Assembly: GCA_022509105.1 (NCBI GenBank)
Contig: JAFLTV010000005.1
Span: 1 to 64,000 of the forward strand
DNA length: 64,000 nt
Source: Muribaculaceae bacterium
Lineage (GTDB): Bacteria > Bacteroidota > Bacteroidia > Bacteroidales > Muribaculaceae
Reading direction: 5' to 3'
The notes below the pieces were generated by a model, which was not told the DNA's origin, did not search any database, and was given only the letters and a program-made list of their open reading frames with translations. Shown here piece after piece: positions 56,627 to 64,000 of the stretch. Position numbers and translations under genes: made by a program. Each line of letters begins with the position of its first letter. Positions within the stretch are counted from its first letter, which is position 1.

Positions 56627-57676
56627 CTAATCTATATGATATATAATATTTCGTTTGATTTTACCCGTTTTCGGCTCCCCTTTGTTCTGATCTCTGTATC
56701 CTACAAGGGCTCCGGTGACAGCTGAGTAATAAGGCACTGGCTCCATTTCCTGCAAAGTCCATTTGCATTCGGTCCAGTTGCCCATACCGTCGATTACAAA
56801 ATCCGACAACACTGTTTCCGTGCCGCTGAGTCCTTCCGTTTCTCCGTTAGAAAATATAAACTTTTCCATGAGTCCGTCGGGATGATATCCGAACATACCT
56901 TTATAAGAACCGTAATGTGATTGAACTCCAGCGGGTTGCTCCTCTTCCCACAAATAATCGGCCTCGCCGTCCCAAGTGTCGGTTTCCTTAAAGAAAAGCC
57001 TTACTATCTCCCCTTTTTCTCCTCTCTCCACTCTTAACAAAGGATGATTATCGTCAAGGCGGATATTTGTTGAATTATTCCAGACTCCATCTTCAGAGAA
57101 TGTGTAGGTGCCGGGCCATCCCCAGTAATTCTGAAACACATTGTTGTCAGAGTTCTCATAAACTATGGCCAAGGATTTCACATGGGCATTCAAGTTGAAG
57201 AAAGTGAGGTCGGGGCTTGTAAAGGCAGACCATTCTTCCATCAATTTATCAATCTTGCGCGCCTGTTTCACGTCGCTTTCATGTTCATCCCATACTCCCT
57301 TTTGCTTTGCAATAGCCTCGACATAAGCCGGATATGCAAACATGCCCCTGGAGTCTTTGATAGTCATCGTCCCGTCTTGAGAGAGCAAGACATTCATATA
57401 GACGTCATGGTCAAACTCCACTTTCCAATATCCGTCGGGTTGTGTCGGCTCCAGCTTTATTTTATCCGCGGAAAGATTTTTCAAAGAATCGGTTTTCTCG
57501 AAATCCGGATAATAAGCCTTTATCGAATCCTGACGGTTGGAGACTGAGAATTTCGCGATTTTTTCCGCGAACTCCTGCATTTTCTTATCAGGACTATATT
57601 TTGTTTCACAAGAAGTTACAAATCCTGCGACAAGAAGCAGACACGTAATTATATATATCGTTTTTTTCATAATCAA
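56627..57676 (-). CDS. Lipoprotein of unknown function
   Basis: 349 residues. Lipoprotein signal ending FVTSC-ET (Cys23). The mature protein starts with a helical part (YSPDKKMQEFAEKIAKF, DSIKAYYPDFEKTDSL) and then becomes beta-rich with many aromatic residues, e.g. NVFQNYWGWPGTYTFSEDGVWN and YGSYKGMFGYHPDGLMEKF. Similar lipoproteins occur in Bacteroidales without known function. Its start overlaps the NAD kinase stop by 4 bases, so it is the third gene of the CBS-NadK unit. Periplasmic or outer-membrane location. Confidence 0.65.
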   Translation of the reverse strand: MIMKKTIYIITCLLLVAGFVTSCETKYSPDKKMQEFAEKIAKFSVSNRQDSIKAYYPDFEKTDSLKNLSADKIKLEPTQPDGYWKVEFDHDVYMNVLLSQDGTMTIKDSRGMFAYPAYVEAIAKQKGVWDEHESDVKQARKIDKLMEEWSAFTSPDLTFFNLNAHVKSLAIVYENSDNNVFQNYWGWPGTYTFSEDGVWNNSTNIRLDDNHPLLRVERGEKGEIVRLFFKETDTWDGEADYLWEEEQPAGVQSHYGSYKGMFGYHPDGLMEKFIFSNGETEGLSGTETVLSDFVIDGMGNWTECKWTLQEMEPVPYYSAVTGALVGYRDQNKGEPKTGKIKRNIIYHID

Positions 57677-58554
57677 TCTTCAGATCCGGCGCTCCAGAAA
57701 AGTTTTTCTCTCAAAATGGAAGCAAAACCCATTCCCCTTTTTCTTATAAGGAGCACGTTGAAATGGGCTTTCTTCACTTCAAAATCTCCCGCTGCCGGCA
57801 AAATCACGGAGCGGTCGTCTAAAGCCAACGTAACTTTCCCGCTTCTGCTCTCCGGATTTAGTTGAATCACGGAATCGGCACCGGCCACAAACGGACGCAA
57901 GGTCAAGGTGTGGGGCGCCACCGGACAGAGACAAAGGCAATCTATGGTGGGCTCAATTATCGGACCACCGGCCGACAAACTGTAGGCTGTGCTTCCTGTG
58001 GGTGTCGCCACTATCAGACCGTCGCCCCGATAGTCGGCAAGAAAATTGTCGTTTATCGTAGCCCTCACAGATATCATCGATGAAGAGCCGTCTCTCATCA
58101 AGGCAACTTCATTCAACGCATATTTCATATCATCAGGGAGATTCGGACCTGAAACCTCCAAGACCATCCGTTTCTCTATGACAATTTCTCCCTTACACAC
58201 TTTCCGGATCATCTCCTCAACATCAGAAATGCCGCAGGAAGAGAGGAATCCCAAATGCCCTGTGTTCACTCCCAAGATTGGAATCTCCCGGTCGCCAACC
58301 CATCTTGCAGTGCGCAAAAAAGTGCCGTCTCCTCCGAGACTCATCACCATAGAGATGTCCTGAGGAAGATAGGCCGCAGGGATGGCTCCTGAAGTGTCTA
58401 CCTTATTCTCTTCGAGATAGCTATAAAAACGAGGATGGACAAACACCCTGAAACCGTGGTCTTCCAAAAAGGCAAAAAGGCGGGGCATCAATTCCAATGC
58501 TGCCGCCTGGCTCCTGCTGCCATAGATGGCAATTCTGTTGTTTCCGGTTTCCAT
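57673..58554 (-). CDS. nadK: NAD kinase
   Basis: 293 residues. GGDGT motif at 74-78 (MSLGGDGTFLRTARWVG), then NTGHLGFLSS, ALNEVALMRDGSSSMISV, and the glycine-rich GDGLIVATPTGSTAYSLSAGGP. It phosphorylates NAD to NADP. Middle gene between the CBS-domain protein (12-base gap) and the lipoprotein (overlap). Confidence 0.95.
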   Translation of the reverse strand: METGNNRIAIYGSRSQAAALELMPRLFAFLEDHGFRVFVHPRFYSYLEENKVDTSGAIPAAYLPQDISMVMSLGGDGTFLRTARWVGDREIPILGVNTGHLGFLSSCGISDVEEMIRKVCKGEIVIEKRMVLEVSGPNLPDDMKYALNEVALMRDGSSSMISVRATINDNFLADYRGDGLIVATPTGSTAYSLSAGGPIIEPTIDCLCLCPVAPHTLTLRPFVAGADSVIQLNPESRSGKVTLALDDRSVILPAAGDFEVKKAHFNVLLIRKRGMGFASILREKLFWSAGSED

Positions 58555-58566
58555 TTCCTTTATTTA

Positions 58567-59076
58567 TCAAACATTCATCAATGCCTGAAGTGATAAAAGC
58601 CGTTCGGTGGCAATCTCCATGGTGTGCACCTTATCGTCAGAGCCATGGGCTTCCACCACATGATAGTCATATCTTTCAAGACTCCTTATGGCTGAAGAGG
58701 GATCGGAGTTCCGAATCCTCAGAGTCACCATCACCTTTCCGTTTTCACCCGGCACAGACATGAGGTCGACAAGATGGGCGTCGGTGTCTTCCACGGCATG
58801 TGCTATCGCACTTGCGCTATAGTTGCTGGGATCACATTCCACGGTCACCACACAGGAATCATCCCGAGCTGCAATCATTCTTCCAAGCCCCTCAAGCAAC
58901 GACCCCTCATCGATTCTGCCTATGTATTCACCCTCTTCCGTCACAGACAATTCCCGACACGGGCTGTCTAAGAGTCGAGGCAGAACGTCAAGCACCGGCA
59001 TCTCGGAGTCTACTGACACCTCCGGAGCTTTCCCTTTTTCCACCCTGCGGGGCAACATGATTTCTTTTGCAGTCAT
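58567..59076 (-). CDS. CBS-domain protein
   Basis: 169 residues. The N-terminal half is a CBS-like pair (MPVLDVLPRLLDSPCRELSVTEEGEYIGRI; SLLEGLGRMI); the C-terminal half (ASAIAHAVEDTDAHLVDLMSV, KVMVTLRIRNSDPSSAIRSLERYDYHVVEAHG) resembles an ACT-like regulatory fold. CBS pairs bind adenine nucleotides; fronting NAD kinase it may sense a nucleotide, but no target is known. First gene of the leftward unit, divergent from pdxJ. Confidence 0.75.
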   Translation of the reverse strand: MTAKEIMLPRRVEKGKAPEVSVDSEMPVLDVLPRLLDSPCRELSVTEEGEYIGRIDEGSLLEGLGRMIAARDDSCVVTVECDPSNYSASAIAHAVEDTDAHLVDLMSVPGENGKVMVTLRIRNSDPSSAIRSLERYDYHVVEAHGSDDKVHTMEIATERLLSLQALMNV

Positions 59077-59088
59077 TATTACTTTCTT

Positions 59089-59120
59089 TTTGAAGCTTGT
59101 TTCTTTTTTATGTATTTTTG
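59089..59120 (+). promoter_or_regulatory. Promoter of pdxJ
   Basis: -33 TTTG (59089-59092), exactly 20 bases, -7 TATTTTTG (59113-59120). Full consensus; leader about 86 nt. For the divergent CBS gene a TAATTTTG at 59189-59196 (minus) is the best candidate. Confidence 0.8.
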
Positions 59121-59212
59121 CAGTTGGATATTATAGATTTAAATATCCCAATCAGCAAAATTTCCTATTTGAATAACAATTCAAAATCCAAAATTACAAA
59201 TTTTGTGCCGAA

Positions 59213-59929
59213 ATGACTAAGCTCAGTGTAAATATAAATAAAGTTGCCACAATACGCAATGCCAGAGGAGGCAAAATCCCCGATGTAGTCAAATTCGCTA
59301 TTGAATGTGAAAAATTTGGCGCAGACGGTATTACAGTTCATCCACGGCCCGACGGGCGTCATATCACTTACGACGATGTTCTGGCCCTTAAGAAAGTTGT
59401 CACCACAGAATTCAACATAGAGGGATATCCTTCTCAAAGTTTTCTCAAACTTGTTGCAGATGTCAGGCCCACACAGGCCACTCTTGTGCCCGACCCTCCC
59501 GAAGCCCTCACTTCCAATGACGGATGGGACACGGTCAAAAACTTTGATTTCCTTTCAGACGTGTGCTCCTTCCTGAAAGAAAACGGAATCCGGAGCTCCA
59601 TATTCGTCAACCCCATCGCCCGAAGTGTGGAAAAAGCCGCTGAGGCCGGAGCCGACCGGGTGGAACTTTACACCGAACCCTACGCCCGATTGTATAATGA
59701 AAACCGAAATATAGCGATCGCGCCATTTGTGGAAGCCGCAAAGATGGCAAGGGAAGTCAATCTCGGCCTTAATGCCGGCCATGACCTTAACCTTGAAAAT
59801 CTCGCTTTCTTCCATCAGAACATCCCATGGCTCGACGAAGTGAGCATCGGCCATGCTCTCATATCCGACGCCCTTTATTTCGGAATAAAAGAAACAATTC
59901 ATCGCTATCTCTCACAATTGAAATCATGA
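59213..59929 (+). CDS. pdxJ: Pyridoxine 5'-phosphate synthase
   Basis: 238 residues. Starts MTKLSVNINKVATIRNARGG and contains GADGITVHPRPDGRHI, TLVPDPPEALTSNDGWD, GADRVELYTEPYA, LGLNAGHDLNLENL and the end segment EVSIGHALISDAL, all PdxJ signatures. It condenses 1-deoxyxylulose 5-phosphate with 3-amino-2-oxopropyl phosphate in vitamin B6 synthesis. The stop overlaps the next start (ATGA), so the MotA/TolQ-like gene is co-translated. Confidence 0.96.
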   Translation: MTKLSVNINKVATIRNARGGKIPDVVKFAIECEKFGADGITVHPRPDGRHITYDDVLALKKVVTTEFNIEGYPSQSFLKLVADVRPTQATLVPDPPEALTSNDGWDTVKNFDFLSDVCSFLKENGIRSSIFVNPIARSVEKAAEAGADRVELYTEPYARLYNENRNIAIAPFVEAAKMAREVNLGLNAGHDLNLENLAFFHQNIPWLDEVSIGHALISDALYFGIKETIHRYLSQLKS

Positions 59930-60540
59930 ATTTCTGGGAAACTATCACGCGGGGAGAATACGTCATGTTTGCCCTGGCAGTTCTCTTCATCCTCGTAATC
60001 ATTATATGGATTGTGAGGGCGACCAAACTTTCATCCCTGATAAACAAGAATCTAAGCATGATGCACCGCATCCGCGATTATGTCGTGGAAGGCGATCTTG
60101 ACAACGCTATAGAATTCTGTCAGGCCAACCCTTCTCCGGGCGCGAGAATAATTTGCGCGGGACTTACCCGTGTGGGCCAAAACATGGCTGAAATTTCCAC
60201 CGTGATGCTGACTGCGCGTGAAGCCGAATCTTCAAATCTTGAAAAAGGGAAACGCTGGATCAATGCAATAGCCATTATGGCCCCCCTGATCGGAGCGGCA
60301 GGCACGCTCGCCGGAATTTGCGACGGACTTATAGAACTTGCCGACGCCGGCGCTTTCGCCGACATGGCTCTCCTCGGACAAGAAATCGCACCCACCATCG
60401 TTACTACTATTGTAGGTCTCGGGGTCGGCGTTTTCTCTATTTTCGCTTATTATTGTCTCGACGGAGCTATCGACAAGACAAAAAGCTCGCTCGCTTCTCT
60501 TGCTCTCGAGTTTGAAGACCTACTTAATGAACCATCTTGA
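59926..60540 (+). CDS. MotA/TolQ/ExbB proton-channel family protein
   Basis: 204 residues from the ATG that overlaps the pdxJ stop; the longer frame beginning within pdxJ was rejected. Three membrane segments: about 14-32, 118-140 (APLIGAAGTLAGICDGL) and 160-182 (IAPTIVTTIVGLGVGVFSIFAYY), with a cytoplasmic loop MMHRIRDYVVEGDLDNAIEFCQ. These are ExbB/TolQ features; the family energises TonB or Tol complexes with the proton gradient. The usual ExbD partner does not follow; a DUF2723 gene comes 33 bases later. A TonB-system role is therefore uncertain. Confidence 0.85.
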   Translation: MNFWETITRGEYVMFALAVLFILVIIIWIVRATKLSSLINKNLSMMHRIRDYVVEGDLDNAIEFCQANPSPGARIICAGLTRVGQNMAEISTVMLTAREAESSNLEKGKRWINAIAIMAPLIGAAGTLAGICDGLIELADAGAFADMALLGQEIAPTIVTTIVGLGVGVFSIFAYYCLDGAIDKTKSSLASLALEFEDLLNEPS

Positions 60541-60573
60541 TTTTTAATTATTTTGCCGAAAGAAAACTTCCGG

Positions 60574-63500
60574 ATGCTTACCAAAAAATACCATTTAATC
60601 AACAACATAGGAGGATGGCTCGTGTTTGCCATCGCTCTTCTCACCTATTGGCTCACCCTCGAGCCCACCGCCTCATACTGGGATTGCGGCGAATTCATCA
60701 TCCAGGCAGACAAACTTGAAGTGGGCCACCCGCCGGGCAACCCTATCTTCATGCTCACGGCCCGGTTTTTCGCTAATTTTGCCGCCGACGCCGGAAGCAT
60801 TTCTGTCATGGTCAACGCCATGAGCGGCCTGCTCAGCGCGCTCACCATCCTTCTGCTTTTCTGGACAATCACCCATCTTGTGAGGCGTCTTGTGGTGAAA
60901 GACGGCCAGAGAAAAGAGATTTCCCTCCAGCAATACATAGCAATTATGGGCAGCGGAGTCGTAGGAGCCCTCGCCTATTGCTGGAGCGACACTTTCTGGT
61001 TTTCAGCAGTGGAAGGCGAAGTCTACGCGTTCTCCTCTTTCTGCACGGCTCTCGTGTTCTGGCTTATCCTCAAGTGGGAAGATAATGCCGACTCACCTCA
61101 TTCCGACCGCTATCTTATCCTCATAGCATACATCATAGGTGTCAGCGTGGCTGTCCACCTCCTCAACCTTCTGTGCATCCCGGCCATTGTGCTCGTTTTC
61201 GCTTTCAGAAAATGGAAGGATATGTCGCTGGTGAAGACGCTGGTGGTGCTTGTGGTCTCTTTCTTCATCATCGCTTTGGTACTCTTCGGCCTTGTGCCCG
61301 GATTTATCAAGGTTGCTCAGCAATTCGAGCTCCTCTTTGTCAATGGTTTCCGGCTCAGCTACAATAGCGGCGCAATCTTCTATGCGCTTCTTACGGGTGG
61401 CATCTTCATCTGGACCCTTTGCGAGCTCTATCGCCAGAAAAGCGGCCTCTGGATAAGGATATCTTTCTTCCTGACTCTCACCCTCTCCGGAATCTTCTTC
61501 TTCGGCGACACTTTCTATATCGGATGGTTTATCCTCGCTTTCGTTCTATTCCTGCTCTTCTCAAAATACGGTAAAAATCTGTCGGTGAGAGTATTGACAG
61601 TGATAACATGGAGCATAGCGGTTATTTTCGTGGGATATTCCAGCTATGCCCTGATTCTGATTCGTTCGAGCGCCGACACGCCGATGAACCAGAATTCTCC
61701 CGACAATGTCTTCGACCTTGCGAGCTACCTCAACCGTGAGCAATATGGTGAGAATCCTCTCCTTTATGGCGAAACCCTCTATTCAGCTCCTATGAAGAAG
61801 CTGCAATACACATATCGCGACACAGTAGGAGTGCTTGAAGACGGAGCAGTAGTCACCCGCGCCTATCCGATCTATAACTCCGTTGTCAATCCCGGAAGAA
61901 CCTTATATGCTAAAGGAGTGGATGGGGCTGTTCCAAAATCTGAATACGGTTTCCTTTCTGACGATGAAATCAGAGACAATGCAGCCAAAGCTAACCGTGG
62001 AGGAGACTATTATGTGAAGAAAGACTATAAACCGGAGGCAAAATTGAATCCGGAGCTCAATATGCTCTTCCCACGCATCTATAGCCGGATGCACAAGGAA
62101 TATTACAAGCAATGGGTGAATCTCGACACTACGGCCGGCTCCCTTGTGCCCATCTATGCAATCGATGAAAATTCCGGGCAGAAGATTCCGGAACTCGACC
62201 TGCAGAAGGAGCCATCCTACAATCAGATCACAGGCAACGTCACTTATCCACAGAAGATGGCCTATAAACCGTCTTTCGGCCAGAACCTTGCCTATTTCTT
62301 CAACTATCAGCTCACCCACATGTATCTCCGTTATTTCATGTGGAATTTCGCCGGTCGCCAGAATGACATCAACAATCAGCAGGGAGAACTCGACGCCGGC
62401 AACTGGATTTCGGGTATACCTTTCATCGACAACGCACGTTTGGGCGATCAAAGCCTCCTGCCCGACGATCTCGGGAAAAACAATCCGGGTCATAACAAAT
62501 ATTATATGCTGCCGCTGATTCTCGGAATCATCGGACTCTTATGGCAGTCGTTTGCCGGCAAACGTGGCATAGAACAATTCTGGATTGTTTTCTTCCTATT
62601 CTTCATGACCGGAATAGCCATCGTGCTCTATCTCAATCAACCTCCCAATCAGCCACGTGAACGTGATTATGCCTTTGCAGGCTCCTTTTATGCCTATGCC
62701 ATCTGGATAGGTATCGGCGTTGCTGCCCTCTGGAGAATCCTTATGCTCGGGGTAGGCTATGCATTCCCGAAGATGATAAAGAATTCCTCAAATCCGGGCT
62801 TCCCGACAAATTCTGAAGAAGGGAAGGAACTTGCCGGGGAATTGAAGGAAATAGAAAAAATCAATCCTAAGAGACAGCAAGAGGAACCCGAACAGATAGA
62901 CGATATCGTCAACGAGCCGAAGCAGGTAAGTTCCGTATCACGTTATTGTGCCATAATCGCCTGCCTGATAGGTATTGTTGTTCCCATCCAGATGGTCAGC
63001 CAGACCTGGGATGACCACGACCGTTCCGGACGTTATGCAGCCCGCGACTTCGCCATCAATTATCTTGAAAGTCTCGAACCGAATGCCATAGTGTTCTGTA
63101 ACGGCGACAACGACACGTTCCCGCTTTGGTATGCCCAGGAAGTGGAAGGAGTGCGTCCTGACGTTAAGATCATCAACCTTAGCTATCTGAATTCCGACTG
63201 GTATGCCAACCAGGCCCGCAGTCAGAGTTATGATGCGGCTCCGATATCCTTCACGGCTACTCCTGCTGATTATGCCTACGGAAAGTCGGACGTGGCTATC
63301 CTCAGCAGTGAAACTGCTCCGGCCGACCTCCTGTCGAGTCTGAAGCTCTTCTATCAGGGATACGGCAAGGAAGAAACCGGAGGTTATCCTTCATTCCCGA
63401 GCGCAACAGTAACCATCCCGGTTGATAAGAAAGCTGTTGTGGAACGTGGATTGGTTTCCCCGAAAGATTCTGCCAATATTGTCAATGAGATTCAGATAAA

Positions 63501-64000
63501 CCTGAAAAACACGCAGTCTTACATGTCTAAAGGTTATCTGAGCCTTGGAGAAATCCTTATGCTTGACATCATAGCCACAAATGCCGCAGAGGGCTGGCCG
63601 CGTCCAATCTATTGGGTCACCACCGTGGGTGATGAATATCATCTGGGATTGACTCCTTATCTGAGATCTACCGGCATGGCACATCAGTTGGTGCCGACAA
63701 CGCAGCCCAACATGGCTCCGCGCACAGACCGTGCCTACGATGTCGTAACCAAAAAATATCAATGGGGAGGCGCCGATTTCACGGAAGGGAAAGCTCCTTA
63801 TTATGACGAGACAGCACGCCGCATGCTGATGACAACACGCTCCTCTATGCTGGATGTGGCTGAAGAGCTCCTTTATGAAGGCAATGAAGCTTCCAATCCG
63901 GAAGAAGCCAAGCAATATTATAAGAAATCGGCCGAAGTTCTCGATCTGATCACTTCAAAACTCGACGAACGGACAGCTCCCTTCGGAATCAGCATTTCTT
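60574..64000 (+). CDS. DUF2723 membrane glycosyltransferase-like protein, 3' end outside window
   Basis: 1142 codons with no stop before the window end. Residues ~12-34 are the first membrane helix followed by the DUF2723 signature YWDCGEFIIQADKLEVGHPPGNPIF (in parts WDCGEF and GHPPG), then ten or so helices to ~540 and more near ~650 and ~790; long soluble segments contain NRGGDYYVKKDYKPE, NQPPNQPRERDYAFAGSFY and FCNGDNDTFPLWYAQEVEG. DUF2723 is the family of animal TMEM260, a protein O-mannosyltransferase of GT-C fold; Bacteroidetes members may glycosylate exported proteins, which is inference. Co-oriented with pdxJ and the MotA/TolQ-like gene. Confidence 0.85.
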   Translation, partial: MLTKKYHLINNIGGWLVFAIALLTYWLTLEPTASYWDCGEFIIQADKLEVGHPPGNPIFMLTARFFANFAADAGSISVMVNAMSGLLSALTILLLFWTITHLVRRLVVKDGQRKEISLQQYIAIMGSGVVGALAYCWSDTFWFSAVEGEVYAFSSFCTALVFWLILKWEDNADSPHSDRYLILIAYIIGVSVAVHLLNLLCIPAIVLVFAFRKWKDMSLVKTLVVLVVSFFIIALVLFGLVPGFIKVAQQFELLFVNGFRLSYNSGAIFYALLTGGIFIWTLCELYRQKSGLWIRISFFLTLTLSGIFFFGDTFYIGWFILAFVLFLLFSKYGKNLSVRVLTVITWSIAVIFVGYSSYALILIRSSADTPMNQNSPDNVFDLASYLNREQYGENPLLYGETLYSAPMKKLQYTYRDTVGVLEDGAVVTRAYPIYNSVVNPGRTLYAKGVDGAVPKSEYGFLSDDEIRDNAAKANRGGDYYVKKDYKPEAKLNPELNMLFPRIYSRMHKEYYKQWVNLDTTAGSLVPIYAIDENSGQKIPELDLQKEPSYNQITGNVTYPQKMAYKPSFGQNLAYFFNYQLTHMYLRYFMWNFAGRQNDINNQQGELDAGNWISGIPFIDNARLGDQSLLPDDLGKNNPGHNKYYMLPLILGIIGLLWQSFAGKRGIEQFWIVFFLFFMTGIAIVLYLNQPPNQPRERDYAFAGSFYAYAIWIGIGVAALWRILMLGVGYAFPKMIKNSSNPGFPTNSEEGKELAGELKEIEKINPKRQQEEPEQIDDIVNEPKQVSSVSRYCAIIACLIGIVVPIQMVSQTWDDHDRSGRYAARDFAINYLESLEPNAIVFCNGDNDTFPLWYAQEVEGVRPDVKIINLSYLNSDWYANQARSQSYDAAPISFTATPADYAYGKSDVAILSSETAPADLLSSLKLFYQGYGKEETGGYPSFPSATVTIPVDKKAVVERGLVSPKDSANIVNEIQINLKNTQSYMSKGYLSLGEILMLDIIATNAAEGWPRPIYWVTTVGDEYHLGLTPYLRSTGMAHQLVPTTQPNMAPRTDRAYDVVTKKYQWGGADFTEGKAPYYDETARRMLMTTRSSMLDVAEELLYEGNEASNPEEAKQYYKKSAEVLDLITSKLDERTAPFGISIS

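Noticed and set aside
59827-59925. Upstream start for the MotA/TolQ-like gene inside pdxJ
   Set aside because: The extra residues are a shadow of pdxJ in another frame; the ATG overlapping the pdxJ stop gives the normal N-terminus.

Overview
The window is chromosomal DNA of a member of the Bacteroidales, most likely a gut-type Muribaculaceae or close relative. The phylum is supported by a SusC/SusD pair, a BACON domain on an endoglucanase, many lipoproteins, BspA-type leucine-rich repeats, and repeated promoters of the Bacteroidetes type (-33 TTTG, about 20 bp, -7 TAnnTTTG). The family assignment is inference from overall gene content. No CRISPR array, rRNA operon or complete insertion sequence is visible.

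Left part (1-17600). A KilA-N gene cut by the window edge and a small DEDDh exonuclease are followed by leftward housekeeping operons: Lrp regulator / YfhO membrane protein / small HSP-motif protein / XerC-D-type recombinase; RbfA / LolC-E-type permease; O-methyltransferase / AroQ behind tRNA-Asp; a collagen-like lipoprotein; and TsaE / BirA / flippase-like protein / membrane-anchored protein / secreted leucine-rich-repeat protein. An AAA ATPase, a PepSY-like periplasmic protein, an outer-membrane barrel with a Bcr/CflA-type MFS transporter and a 63-residue membrane protein follow.

Accessory stretch (17600-23700). A lipoprotein GH18 chitinase and a ThuA-domain protein are read rightwards. A RAYT-like HUH transposase, the C-terminal relic of an XRE repressor, a DUF234-type ATPase with an inverted repeat over its promoter, and a compact two-gene operon (53 and 186 residues, overlapping ATGA, strong ribosome binding site, consensus promoter) of unknown function come next.

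Central polysaccharide utilization locus (23754-52606, about 29 kb). Gene content points to xyloglucan, including fucosylated side chains. A leftward GH31 (PA14 insert) / GH2 / GH43 / GH3 / SGNH operon is divergent from one very large rightward gene that fuses a GH29 fucosidase to a complete LacZ-like GH2 beta-galactosidase. Convergent to it is a leftward SusC / SusD / two surface glycan-binding lipoproteins / BACON-GH5_4 operon, with a GH95 alpha-1,2-fucosidase upstream. In the proposed scheme GH5 cuts the backbone at the surface, SusC/D import the oligosaccharides, and GH95/GH29, GH2, GH31, GH43 and GH3 strip fucose, galactose, xylose, arabinose and glucose in order. No hybrid two-component or ECF regulator lies in or beside the locus.

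Right part (52700-64000). Core genes resume: YceD / L32 / FabH directly behind tRNA-Arg, a LysM glucosaminidase divergent from cytidine deaminase, a strong small-RNA candidate with its own promoter, pseudoknot and terminator, then a CBS protein / NAD kinase / lipoprotein operon divergent from PdxJ / MotA-TolQ-like protein / DUF2723 membrane protein (cut by the window end).
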